Source: DP-20 sp964539925 (GTDB lineage Bacteria; Desulfobacterota; Binatia; UBA9968). From it: DNA of 64,000 bases. The stretch covers positions 7,685 to 71,684 of the forward strand of contig CAZILB010000002.1 in assembly GCA_964539925.1 (NCBI GenBank), written 5' to 3'. Positions 52,649 to 60,919 of this stretch are shown here, piece by piece (position 1 is the first letter of the stretch; each line of letters starts with the position of its first letter). The position numbers and the translations under genes were made by a program. The notes under the pieces are model-generated. The model saw nothing but the letters and a program-made list of their open reading frames with translations. It ran no database searches and was not told the DNA's origin.

Positions 52649-53152
52649 TTGGATACGACCTTGGACTATTATTCCGTGCTCGGCATAGCGCCCGGGGCCT
52701 CGGCGGAAGAGATCAAGCGCGCCTACCGCAAGATGGTTTTCCGCTTTCATCCTGATAGAAATCCCGGCAATGAGGAAGCGGTCGTTAAATTCAAACAGGT
52801 TTTGGACGCTTATTCTGTCCTGACCGATGCCGCCAAACGGGCCGAGTACGACGGCGCCACCCAAACCGGCGAAGGCAAATCGCATCACGGTGATGAACAA
52901 CGCCGCGAGCCGCGCGAAAGCGGCGCGACAAGCGGAAACGGCTTCGGTTTCGATTTCGCTCAAGGGTTCAAAGCCAATGTCGAGGCCGAACCCAAATGCC
53001 CTGTTTGCTCGATTGCCGGTGTGGAAAACATCGTCTCGCGCCGCGGCGCCAGCGGCACAACGCGCGGCAAACAATTCGTCACCGCGCCGTTCAATGTCAT
53101 CTTCTGCAAAACCTGCGGCTATGTCTACGGCGTGACCGCTAACCTTTCTTGA
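52649..53152 (+). CDS. J-domain protein with C-terminal zinc ribbon
   Basis: A 167-residue protein with a complete J domain at residues about 5-65, including the HPD motif in RFHPDRNPGNEEAV, which stimulates DnaK. After a Gly/Glu/His-rich linker the C-terminal part has CPVC and CKTC, two CxxC pairs forming a zinc ribbon, unlike the four-repeat zinc domain of true DnaJ. TTG 52649 is preferred because J proteins start just before DYYSVLG; a TTG at 52592 would add 19 residues. It may work as a client-specific co-chaperone. Confidence 0.8.
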   Translation: MDTTLDYYSVLGIAPGASAEEIKRAYRKMVFRFHPDRNPGNEEAVVKFKQVLDAYSVLTDAAKRAEYDGATQTGEGKSHHGDEQRREPRESGATSGNGFGFDFAQGFKANVEAEPKCPVCSIAGVENIVSRRGASGTTRGKQFVTAPFNVIFCKTCGYVYGVTANLS

Positions 53153-53268
53153 TGAACTGCCTGCGCGCGCGATCGGCGAAAGTTCCGCTGGGGCGGACTG
53201 TTCTCGCGTCGCAATAAGGGCCAACCGTCACTCGGGTGAACGCGGCGAGTGGCCGCTTCTCCATGCCA

Positions 53269-54147
53269 TCACCGTGCCGGCATCGCGGGCGATGCCGCTC
53301 CCTCGCACATATCGACGAAGACGCCATCGGGACTCGAGCATTGATAGCGGCCGTGGCGACACGATGCAATGAGCGCAACCCGCCGCTCGCCCTCGCTCGG
53401 TTCGCTGATCACGCGTTCGCGCATCTCGGGGTCGGTTTCGCGCAACCCCACGAGATCATTTTTCACGGCGTCCACGCTCTCCACCTGGAAGCCGACATGC
53501 TCCAGGCCCGGGCGGTCAATGCCGGCGCCTTCGAAGTCGCTCATCTTCCACGGCGCGATGATCAGCGTCATCTTGCCGTCGGTGAGGTAAAAATTCGGAT
53601 CTTCGAGCGCCTTGTCCGCTTCCTTGAGATCGAACAGGTCGCGATAGAACTCCGCGATCGCCGCAGGGTTCATCACCCGAAGTTTCAGATGATGGATGCG
53701 CCGCGGCGGCTCACGCGGCTGATCCGCCTGCGGCGAACCGGGTCGAACCGCATAGACATCGCGACGGTTGGACATGCCTTCTTGCGTGAGATCGAAATAA
53801 TTGCCTTCGGGATCGTGGGCGCCGTAGGTCGCAAACGGCCGGTTCGAAGGCCGTTTAAGCACCCCCACCTCCGGATACCTTTTTTTGATGCGCGCGATCG
53901 CCTCGTTGACGTCGTCAACGTCGACGCCGAAGTGGTGCAACCCCGGCACATAACCGGGTTTTCTGCCGATGACGGTCACGCCGACGTAGCCGTCGCTGAG
54001 GCTCACCGCATAGTTGGTGCGAATCGCTTTCTGTTCCTCCTCGGAGCCCGGCTTCGATCGCTTCATACCGAAAACCGACTCGTAAAACTTCGCCTCGCGC
54101 ACAAAATTTTCGCTGACGATGGCGAAGTGTTGAATCCGGGTGAGCAT
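53269..54147 (-). CDS. Two-domain VOC family protein (extradiol dioxygenase-like)
   Basis: A 292-residue protein with two vicinal-oxygen-chelate repeats. The first begins LTRIQHFAIVS with His7, a candidate metal ligand, and HFGVDVDDVNEAI follows; the second starts at about residue 166 with RIHHLKLRVMN and ends with GLEHVGFQVESVDA. Members cleave catechol-type rings or isomerise glyoxal-like substrates. The metal residues of the second repeat are present, so it is probably active. It lies downstream of the binding protein and Rieske genes, consistent with an aromatic route. Confidence 0.85.
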   Translation of the reverse strand: MLTRIQHFAIVSENFVREAKFYESVFGMKRSKPGSEEEQKAIRTNYAVSLSDGYVGVTVIGRKPGYVPGLHHFGVDVDDVNEAIARIKKRYPEVGVLKRPSNRPFATYGAHDPEGNYFDLTQEGMSNRRDVYAVRPGSPQADQPREPPRRIHHLKLRVMNPAAIAEFYRDLFDLKEADKALEDPNFYLTDGKMTLIIAPWKMSDFEGAGIDRPGLEHVGFQVESVDAVKNDLVGLRETDPEMRERVISEPSEGERRVALIASCRHGRYQCSSPDGVFVDMCEGAASPAMPAR

Positions 54148-54170
54148 AGGCCTCCCTTCGGTCGGCTTGG

Positions 54171-54280
54171 TTCAAGCCGTTCAAATCGTTCAAGTCGTTC
54201 AAACCGTTGACCGCTTAAAACCCGGTTGGTTTGAACCTCCGAGACGGCTTGAACGTTTTGAACTTTTTGAACGTCTTGAA
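54171..54280. repeat. Inverted array of 9-bp TTCAARYCG repeats
   Basis: Left arm: TTCAAGCCG, TTCAAATCG, TTCAAGTCG, TTCAAACCG in tandem at 54171-54206. Right arm: CGGCTTGAA, CGTTTTGAA, CTTTTTGAA, CGTCTTGAA at 54245-54280. The arms match at 30 of 36 positions when one is reverse complemented and could fold into a 36-bp hairpin around a 38-base loop. It fills most of the 139-bp gap between two same-strand genes. No CRISPR-like spacers and no Cas genes are present. Confidence 0.85.
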
Positions 54281-54286
54281 CAGTGA

Positions 54287-55264
54287 CTATTTCCCCGCGA
54301 GCTTCTTGAAGAATCCTTCCTTTTCGAGCTCGTCCAAAACACTCTCGTCCACGTATCTTTCGAGTTTCGGATCCAGCTTGGGATTTTCCTTGGCGATCAG
54401 CTCGATGGTATTGTGCATACCTGCGGGAGAGACCCGTATCGGAAAAGAAAACTGGGGCGCAAAAAACTTATAGGTCTCTGCCAGCGCTTTGACATTATCC
54501 TGCTTCAGTCTTCGCCGGAGAACCGAGATTCCTTTTTCTTGGTCGGTCATAAACTGGTAGGTCGCTTCGGCGTAGGCCATCATGAAGCGTTTCACGGCAT
54601 TGCGATTCTGCGCCAGGAAAGAGCGGCGCACCGCGACTGCAGACATGGGATACTCGGCCGACTTAAATTCGCTCAAATTGCCAAGCTCGTTCATTCCCAT
54701 CCGCAGCGCCTCGCCCAGCTCCGGATGAGAAAGCACCGTGGCGTCGAGCGCCTTGGTGCTAAGCGCGACCAGCCGGGTCGCCCCGCCCCCGGCTTGCAGG
54801 ACAGTGACTTTCTCCCGTGGTATTTTCCACTCCCGAAGCAACAGAGTCACGGCGAGATCGTTGGCGCCGCCGAACCCCACGATGCCGATTTTCTTTCCAA
54901 TGAGGTCCGCCGGCTGGCGAATTTCTTTGACGCTCACAAAACTGAACGGAAATTTGTTCAACGATCCCCCGACCATGACGATGTCGGCGCCGCGCATAAC
55001 GGCCCGAATATGGCCGGCCGCATCGACATGGGCAAATTGGATGCTATCGCCGACCAGGGCCTGTATCTGGCGGGCCGTGCCGGGAACCAAAACCGTTTCG
55101 CCGTCAATGCCGTATTTTTTTAGCAGCCCCAAATCTTTGGCGGCCCACATCGACACCTGAAATCCCGCAAAGCCGGCGTATCCCATCATAAAGCGTTCCT
55201 GAGCAGCGGCGGCGGTTGGCAGGACGAGGAGAATCGCCGCAATACCCATCAATCGGCTCAACAT
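54287..55264 (-). CDS. ABC transporter substrate-binding protein (NMT1/THI5-like)
   Basis: A 325-residue periplasmic binding protein beginning with a signal peptide (MLSRLMGIAAILLVLP, cleavage near TAAAAQE). The mature part follows the NMT1 fold: VLVPGTARQIQALVGDSIQFAHVDAAG for the first lobe and AVAVRRSFLAQNRNAVKRFMMAYAEA for the hinge and second lobe. ATG 55264 has AAAGGGGGG at hand. No permease or ATPase of its own is in the window, and it lies between the Rieske and VOC genes, so it may serve a shared importer for an aromatic compound. Confidence 0.85.
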   Translation of the reverse strand: MLSRLMGIAAILLVLPTAAAAQERFMMGYAGFAGFQVSMWAAKDLGLLKKYGIDGETVLVPGTARQIQALVGDSIQFAHVDAAGHIRAVMRGADIVMVGGSLNKFPFSFVSVKEIRQPADLIGKKIGIVGFGGANDLAVTLLLREWKIPREKVTVLQAGGGATRLVALSTKALDATVLSHPELGEALRMGMNELGNLSEFKSAEYPMSAVAVRRSFLAQNRNAVKRFMMAYAEATYQFMTDQEKGISVLRRRLKQDNVKALAETYKFFAPQFSFPIRVSPAGMHNTIELIAKENPKLDPKLERYVDESVLDELEKEGFFKKLAGK

Positions 55265-55312
55265 GGTTTCGGCCCCCCTTTTTCTTGAAATGTGCCTCGT
55301 TTTAAAAATCAA

Positions 55313-56602
55313 TTAGGTTTCGCGTATCGTTCGATTCCGGCTTTCGATCTCTTTGACATGTTGCTTGCAGTCCTTCTCGGCGGGAATCAGCTGGGAAATC
55401 ACGATGAGGTGCGGGAAGTGGTTCACGGAAGGTTCTCTAAGCACATGCTGCGGATCGCGTCCGTCGCGGACGTCCTTGACAGCGTTTGCCAGCAATTTTC
55501 GCGCGGCGACGATCGCTTTGTCCGAAGAGACCAGATGCTCTGCGGCGCGGTCCTGAGTCGCTCCCTGGGATTCCGTTGCGAAGGCGTCATGGGCTTGGAA
55601 GTTGAACCCCATGCCGGTGAAAGTCTGGGTTTTCATCGACTCACGGTCCTGCTGGTATCGATTCGCGGCGTTGCGTGTCAAACGATAATCCACCGTCAGA
55701 TCGGCGCGGTTCTTCTCGCGCAGCTCCGCCGCCAGCGCTCTTTCCCGGCTAAACAGGAACACGTACTTCCAGTGGTTCGTGTCGTCGATGGGCACATGCC
55801 AGTGCACGGCGTAGCCTTCGCCGACGGTCGAACCGCCGAACGCAGACAGATTGGGCATGACGAAATTCGTCACTCGCAGATAGCGCTTGTCCGATCCCGA
55901 GTCCCGGAGCGTATAGATTCGAAGGCCAAAATCCGTCAGTTCCACTTCGATCCTCGGCGCCACATCCACGGCAAGCAACGCGTTGTCCGTGGCGTTGCCG
56001 CCGCGCACGATGCGCGGCGGCAACGCCACTTGCGCCTCGGAAAGAAATTGATGCAAAAAAGACAGGTGGACGGGATCGATGTTGCCTTCGTTGCCCTGCA
56101 AGAAATTGCACTGGTAAAAGATCTTGGTGACCGCGCGTTGCTCGGCCGGCAGCGCGAGAAACTCGTAGTTCGGCAAGAGCGGCGGCTCGCCCGGCCCCAT
56201 GTAGGTAAATAGGACACCGCCTGCTTCGAGGCAAGGGTGAGCGCGATGGCGAATTGCGTGGCGGTTGGCGCCGCCGCCGGGTTCTCCCGGCTGTTCGATC
56301 ACGCAGCCCGTAACATCGTAAAGCCAGCCGTGATAGAGGCAGCGAAGTCCGCCGTTCTCGACTCGGCCGTAACTCAAGTCGGTCCCGCGATGCGAACAAT
56401 GGAGCCCGAGCAAACCCGGCCGTCCCTGATCGTCGCGAAAAAGAACCAGGTCCTCACCCATGATCCGCACCGTCAATGGCGCACCGCCCTCCGGCAGCTC
56501 TTCGCTCAGCGCCACCGGCTGCCAATAGCGCCGCAAAAGCTCCCCGGCTGGGGTTTTCGGACCGGTCTGCGTTAGCAGATCATTTTCTTCGGTGGAGATC
56601 AT
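55313..56602 (-). CDS. Rieske-type aromatic-ring oxygenase, alpha subunit
   Basis: A 429-residue oxygenase with a Rieske [2Fe-2S] centre, Cys69-x-His71 and Cys88-x2-His91 (CSHRG and CLYHGW), and a mononuclear iron site with Asp176, His179 and His184 in NIDPVHLSFLHQF. The layout is that of phthalate-4,5-dioxygenase-type oxygenases. The reductase partner is not in the window. It heads a set with the binding protein and VOC gene on the same strand. The substrate is presumably an aromatic or phenolic compound. Confidence 0.92.
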   Translation of the reverse strand: MISTEENDLLTQTGPKTPAGELLRRYWQPVALSEELPEGGAPLTVRIMGEDLVLFRDDQGRPGLLGLHCSHRGTDLSYGRVENGGLRCLYHGWLYDVTGCVIEQPGEPGGGANRHAIRHRAHPCLEAGGVLFTYMGPGEPPLLPNYEFLALPAEQRAVTKIFYQCNFLQGNEGNIDPVHLSFLHQFLSEAQVALPPRIVRGGNATDNALLAVDVAPRIEVELTDFGLRIYTLRDSGSDKRYLRVTNFVMPNLSAFGGSTVGEGYAVHWHVPIDDTNHWKYVFLFSRERALAAELREKNRADLTVDYRLTRNAANRYQQDRESMKTQTFTGMGFNFQAHDAFATESQGATQDRAAEHLVSSDKAIVAARKLLANAVKDVRDGRDPQHVLREPSVNHFPHLIVISQLIPAEKDCKQHVKEIESRNRTIRET

Positions 56603-56653
56603 CCTTCGAGTCCCTCGTAACGATCTCAGGCTCTAACTACGTGTGCCTTAATA

Positions 56654-57088
56654 CTATTTGGAGTGGTGTTGGGCAAGTGTCCCGGATGATTTGTCCTCGG
56701 ACGGCAGCCGCGTCGCAAAACTGTTATCGGGGCGGACCTTCAACAACCGGCCGCGGGCGACGTTGACCGTACCCACCTTCGCGCCGCGCGGTTTCGTGAC
56801 ATAACGCGCGCTCGTGCAGTAAACCGAAACGCTGCCAGCGTTCCGAGCCTTGCTATGGTACGCCGCCACCGCGGCCGCTTGGCGCAACGTATCGCGGTCC
56901 GGCTCTTGATCCGCCTTCGCCCGAAGAACCACATGGCTTCCCGGCATTTTGTCGACGTGAAACCACCAGTCGTCCGGATTGGCCAAATCGATGCTGAGGT
57001 AATCGTTGTCCGCATCGGTCCCACCGACCAGCAGCGTCCAGCCGCCCGGCAACTCGTAAAAGAGGATTCGTGGCTTCGCTGTGCTCAA
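56654..57088 (-). CDS. Stand-alone NFACT-R (DUF814) RNA-binding protein
   Basis: A 144-residue single-domain version of the RNA-binding C-terminus of RqcH/NEMF proteins: ELPGGWTLLVGGTDADND, WWFHVDKMPGSHVVLR and AAAVAAYHSKARNAGSV are the well-kept motifs, with TKPRGAKVGTVNV near the end. It lacks the NFACT-N and coiled-coil parts, like eukaryotic CCDC25 and short bacterial homologues. The start is a TTG (57088) preceded by GGAAAG; a GTG at 57139 would add 17 residues. Its client in ribosome rescue or RNA binding is unknown. Confidence 0.85.
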   Translation of the reverse strand: MSTAKPRILFYELPGGWTLLVGGTDADNDYLSIDLANPDDWWFHVDKMPGSHVVLRAKADQEPDRDTLRQAAAVAAYHSKARNAGSVSVYCTSARYVTKPRGAKVGTVNVARGRLLKVRPDNSFATRLPSEDKSSGTLAQHHSK

Positions 57089-57641
57089 TGTCGCTTCTTT
57101 CCGAAATGCATAATTAACGAGTCGATCCCGGGCACGCACGCTCGCCGATCATACCTTGAATATCCCGTACCGGCTGCCGTTTCAAATTTCCTTTTGTGAT
57201 CCTTGCGGTCTCTTTGCTGGCATCGTTCACGATTTTCACGGCTCGCGCACCTGGATCAGTTTCGCTGCATTCAGACCACGAACGAACCCGTAGCGTCGAG
57301 CGCCGATCCTGGAATGCGCCCTCTGATCAACGTCGATTCATTGCCGGGAATCAAGCGGTTTTCTCGATGGCAATGAGTATCTTAGCGAGAGTGTTTTGAA
57401 CGACTTGAACACACCAATATAAGTTCGCCTTGTCGCCCCGCGCCTTCNNNNNNNNNNNNNNNNNNNNNNNNNNNNNNNNNNNNNNNNNNNNNNNNNNNNN
57501 NNNNNNNNNNNNNNNNNNNNNNNNNNNNNNNNNNNNNNNNNNNNNNNGTTTTGAACGACTTGAACACACCAATATAAGTTCGCCTTGTCGCCCCGCGCCT
57601 TCTGTAGTAGATTTCCAGCCACCAAAAAGGGAGGGACGGGT
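57089..57641. other. Intergenic region with a 100-base assembly gap
   Basis: It holds no supported gene. Bases 57448-57547 are N. The 55 bases before the gap (57393-57447) are repeated exactly after it (57548-57602), so the two contig ends overlap and the gap is probably not real. Two units of the 9-bp motif seen at 54171 (TGTTTTGAA, CGACTTGAA) lie at 57392-57409. Confidence 0.85.
57393..57602. repeat. 55-bp duplication flanking the N block
   Basis: Copies at 57393-57447 and 57548-57602 are identical over 55 bases. An exact overlap of 55 bases equals a common assembly k-mer length, so this looks like two neighbouring contigs left unmerged, not a biological repeat. Confidence 0.9.
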
Positions 57642-58685
57642 ATGGCGTCGATACTCTATGTCGGCACTGACGAAGGCGTCGTGACGTTGAAAAGCAACGA
57701 CGGTCGTTCCTACAACGTCGAGCACCATGGTTTAAAGGACTGGGCGATCCCGGAGGTGGCGGTCTCGCCGAGCGCGCCGAACAAGGTTTTTGCCGGAATG
57801 CGCGGCGACGGCGTTTGGCTGAGCGAAGATTTCGGCGCCACCTGGAAGAAGCCCTGCTACGGCAAGCGCGGGCCGGGGAAAGTTCGCTGCCTCACCATCG
57901 ACCCGGTCGACCCCAACACACTCTACGCCGGCACCGAGCCGATTGACGTTTTCGTCAGCCGCGACGGCGCCAGGAGCTGGGAGCGATTGGATTCCGTCTG
58001 GGATATTCCGTTTGTAGCGACCGTCACCTACCCCGTCGCGGTGGTCGAGCCCCATGTGCGCGACATCGTCGTCGATCCAAAAGACGCCAATGTCATGTAC
58101 GTCGCGCTGCAAGTGGGCTACATGCTCAAAACCGCCGACGGCGGCAAGAGTTGGGAACTGCTCAATAAAAATCTCGACTGCGACGTCCACACCATCGTCA
58201 TGCATCCGCAGGACCGAAACAAAATCTACGTCGCCACCGGCGGCCACGACTGCCGCGCCGGGAGGGCGCCGGGGCGCGCGCTCTATTCGAGCAGCGACGG
58301 CGGCGTAAATTGGTCGCCCATGGCGGCCCACTTCGAAGAGGAATACTCCGTGCCGCTGGCGCTCCATCCGAAAAATCCCAACATCATTTTTTCCGCCCTG
58401 GCGAAAAACCCGCCGAGCCACTGGCGCCGCCGCCCCAGCGGCGCCGAAGGCTGCCTGATTCAATCGACGGACGGCGGCAAGAGCTGGGAGAAACTCAACG
58501 GCGAAATTGCCAAAGCGAACAAAAGCTTCGTCGAGGCGCTGGTCTTCGACCCGGCGGACGCCGACCGTATCTACGCCGCCCAGCGAAACGGCGATCTCTT
58601 CGGTAGTTTGGATAGCGGCAGCAGTTGGTTCAAGCTCGACGTCGTCGTACCCGCGCTCTCCGACATGAAAGCCGCGAGCGCCTAA
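57642..58685 (+). CDS. Asp-box (BNR) beta-propeller protein
   Basis: A 347-residue protein with six Asp-box-like repeats SxDxGxxW at about residues 61, 106, 164, 217, 275 and 322 (for example SEDFGATW, STDGGKSW, SLDSGSSW), which is the fold seen in sialidases and in the sortilin-like beta-propellers. It has no signal peptide, and the catalytic residues of sialidases are not evident, so a carbohydrate-cleaving role is unproven. The ATG at 57642 has GGGAGG upstream. It is followed by the LigB-like gene at 58739. Confidence 0.8.
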   Translation: MASILYVGTDEGVVTLKSNDGRSYNVEHHGLKDWAIPEVAVSPSAPNKVFAGMRGDGVWLSEDFGATWKKPCYGKRGPGKVRCLTIDPVDPNTLYAGTEPIDVFVSRDGARSWERLDSVWDIPFVATVTYPVAVVEPHVRDIVVDPKDANVMYVALQVGYMLKTADGGKSWELLNKNLDCDVHTIVMHPQDRNKIYVATGGHDCRAGRAPGRALYSSSDGGVNWSPMAAHFEEEYSVPLALHPKNPNIIFSALAKNPPSHWRRRPSGAEGCLIQSTDGGKSWEKLNGEIAKANKSFVEALVFDPADADRIYAAQRNGDLFGSLDSGSSWFKLDVVVPALSDMKAASA

Positions 58686-58699
58686 GGATGCGTTGGGAA

Positions 58700-58729
58700 A
58701 ACTTGAACTTGGAACCTTGAACCTGGAAC
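58700..58729 (+). repeat. Short AACYTGG tandem motif before the LigB-like gene
   Basis: AACTTG, AACTTGG, AACCTTG, AACCTGG, AAC follow each other with a 6-7-base period. It lies in the 53-bp gap after the Asp-box gene, next to the ATG of the dioxygenase gene. It is a low-complexity stretch whose function is unknown and is separate from the 9-bp repeats at 54171. Confidence 0.5.
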
Positions 58730-58738
58730 ATAGATTTT

Positions 58739-59644
58739 ATGGCAAATCTGATCGCCTGCGCGGCCATGTCCCATGCGCCTCAGTTGATGCTCGATCCCGA
58801 CTACTGGCATCTCTTGAACAATCGCCAGCGCGAAAATTTACCCGACAAACCCGGCCTGGAAAAAGAGACTGCCGAAGTCAAATGGTCGAAATGGCAAGGC
58901 TGCATGGCGGCCATCGAGAAGTTGCGGGAAAAAATTGACGCTCTTTCTCCCGATTTGCTCATCGTCGTCGGCGACGATCAGCATGAGAATCTGGTCGATG
59001 ACAACATGCCGCCGTTTAGCATCTACATCGGTGAAGAAGCCGAGGCCAGCATCAGCTTGCGTTATTTGAATCAACCCAAGTCGGAGAATCGCACGCGCTA
59101 CCGCGTCGCGAACAAGATGGCGGAAGATCTGCTCACCGGGCTCATGGACGAGGGCTTCGATCCGGCCTATTCCAGGCAAACCCGCTACGACGGCGGCCTG
59201 GGCCACGCGTTTGCCCGCGTGCTGAAGTTCCTTAGCCCGGATGCCCGCCTGCCGGTCATTCCGGTAATGGTCAACACCTACTATCCCCCGGCACCCTCGG
59301 CGAATCGCTGCCTCGATTTCGGCCGAGCGCTGGCGCGCGTGCTGTGTCGTGTTCCTGGTAGCGAACGTGTCATCATGGTCGGCTCCGGAGGCCTTAGCCA
59401 TACCAAGATCGACGAAAAATTGGACCAGGAATTCATTCAAGCCCTCGAACGCAACGACCTGAGTTACATGTCAGCCATGCCCGCTGAAGTTTTGGTCGAA
59501 GGCACATCCGAAATCCGCAACTGGATTATCGCCGCTGCCGCCGCCGATCGCCCGGGCAAGATGATCGAATACCAGCCGCTCTACCGCACGACCACCGGCG
59601 TTGGCTGCGCCATGGGTTTCGCCTTCTGGGATCTGGCCCAGTAG
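58739..59644 (+). CDS. Class III extradiol dioxygenase (LigB-like) family protein
   Basis: A 301-residue LigB-fold protein. The likely metal-binding histidines are His12 in AAMSHAPQ and His82 in GDDQHEN, and a catalytic His is in SGGLSHTKID. These match protocatechuate 4,5-dioxygenase beta chains. A small LigA partner is not seen nearby, so it may be a single-chain enzyme. It follows the Asp-box gene by 53 bp. An aromatic ring-cleaving role is likely, substrate unknown. Confidence 0.85.
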   Translation: MANLIACAAMSHAPQLMLDPDYWHLLNNRQRENLPDKPGLEKETAEVKWSKWQGCMAAIEKLREKIDALSPDLLIVVGDDQHENLVDDNMPPFSIYIGEEAEASISLRYLNQPKSENRTRYRVANKMAEDLLTGLMDEGFDPAYSRQTRYDGGLGHAFARVLKFLSPDARLPVIPVMVNTYYPPAPSANRCLDFGRALARVLCRVPGSERVIMVGSGGLSHTKIDEKLDQEFIQALERNDLSYMSAMPAEVLVEGTSEIRNWIIAAAAADRPGKMIEYQPLYRTTTGVGCAMGFAFWDLAQ

Positions 59645-59796
59645 AGATTTTTTACTCTGCGGATGCGGGCTTGGATCCAAATGTAGCAACGGTCTTCAAT
59701 CCGCGTCGTCTGGATGCCGGTCTTCACCGGTATGACGGAAATATCGCGAACGCCGCAGAGACGAATTTCACTACCCTGCACTAAACGTTGATTGTT

Positions 59797-60884
59797 ATGC
59801 CGGAAGAATCTTCCCCATCGGGCCGGCCCTCGGTCGGCCGCCTCGCGGCTTTTCACTATCGCGATTTTAGACTCTTCTGGCTGAGCCTGTTCATCTCCAA
59901 CATCGGCACCTGGATGCAGATGACGGCAACCAACTGGCTCTTGTATCAGCTCACCGACTCGCCGCTACAGCTCGGTTTGAACGGAGTGTTTCGCGCCGTG
60001 CCTGCCCTTGCGCTCGGCGTCATCAGCGGCACGCTCGCCGACCGCTGCGACCGCAAGCGGCTAATGCTCGCAACCCAACTCGCTCTGGCGATCCTCACTT
60101 TCGGCCTCGGCCTGTTGGATCATACCGGCCAAATCGAGCCGTGGCAGATTTTCGTCTTTACGTTTGTCAGCGGCGCGGTGGGAACCTTCGACGGCCCGGC
60201 GCGCCAGGCGCTGTTTCCATCGCTGGTGCCGTGCGCCGTGCTGCCCAACGCGGTGGCGCTCAATTCCCTTCTTTGGAAAGGCGCCGCGCTCCTCGGCCCC
60301 ACCCTCGGCGGCGTCGCCATCAGCACCATGGGCACCTCCGGCGCGTTCTTCGCCAACGGCGCGAGCTTTCTAGCCGTCGTCGTCGCTCTGCTGATGATGC
60401 GCGCGCCGTCGCCGGCATTGGAAAAACAGCGCGATTTTCTCGGCGAAACCCGCGCGGGCTTTACATACATCGCCTCCCAGCCGATTATTCTCGGCCTCTG
60501 CGTGATGGAAGGCGTGTCCTCCGTGTTCGGTCTAGACAACGCCATGTTGACGATCCTCGCGCGCGATATTTTCCAGGTGGGCGCCGCCGGGTTCGGCTTT
60601 CTGCAATCGTCGCGCGGCTACGGCGCCGTCATCGGGTCGAGCCTGTTCATCGCTCTGGGCNNNNNNNNNNNNNNNNNNNNNNNNNNNNNNNNNNNNNNNN
60701 NNNNNNNNNNNNNNNNNNNNNNNNNNNNNNNNNNNNNNNNNNNNNNNNNNNNNNNNNNNNCGCCGGCGGTCTGATTGTCTTGCTCGCCACGCTGGTCACG
60801 GCGTGGCGCATCCCGGCGCTTGCCGGTTTTCGCTGGGATCCTGCCGGCGGTGTTCTCGGCGGCGATAAGCATAACGCGAGTTGA
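59797..60884 (+). CDS. MFS transporter (interrupted by assembly gap)
   Basis: The visible first 288 residues contain about eight membrane helices with DFRLFWLSLFISNIGTWMQ and DRCDRKRLM, the MFS motif between helices 2 and 3. The reading frame runs into N at 60661-60760 and ends in a different frame after it (a tail of about 40 residues, ending GDKHNAS), so the gap length is not a multiple of three bases or the true sequence is longer. The 5' start may be ATG 59797 or TTG 59788. It resembles MFS_3 exporters like EntS. The substrate is unknown. Confidence 0.8.
60661..60760. other. 100-base assembly gap (N) inside the MFS gene
   Basis: The two sides share no duplicated sequence, unlike the first gap, so part of the MFS transporter is truly missing here. 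The gap length of 100 is a placeholder. Confidence 0.95.
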
Positions 60885-60919
60885 GTGCGGCATCCGCCGC
60901 ATTGGAAACTCAAATCCGC

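Noticed and set aside
53279..53300. Intrinsic terminator between the J-domain and VOC genes
   Set aside because: The GGCATCGC/GCGATGCC hairpin lies inside the VOC coding region and has no T-run.
54171..54280. CRISPR array
   Set aside because: The units are 9 bases, contiguous without spacers, and inverted between arms; no cas gene is nearby.
57392..57602. Biological direct repeat or transposon target duplication at the N block
   Set aside because: The exact 55-base match next to 100 N is better explained as an assembly overlap.
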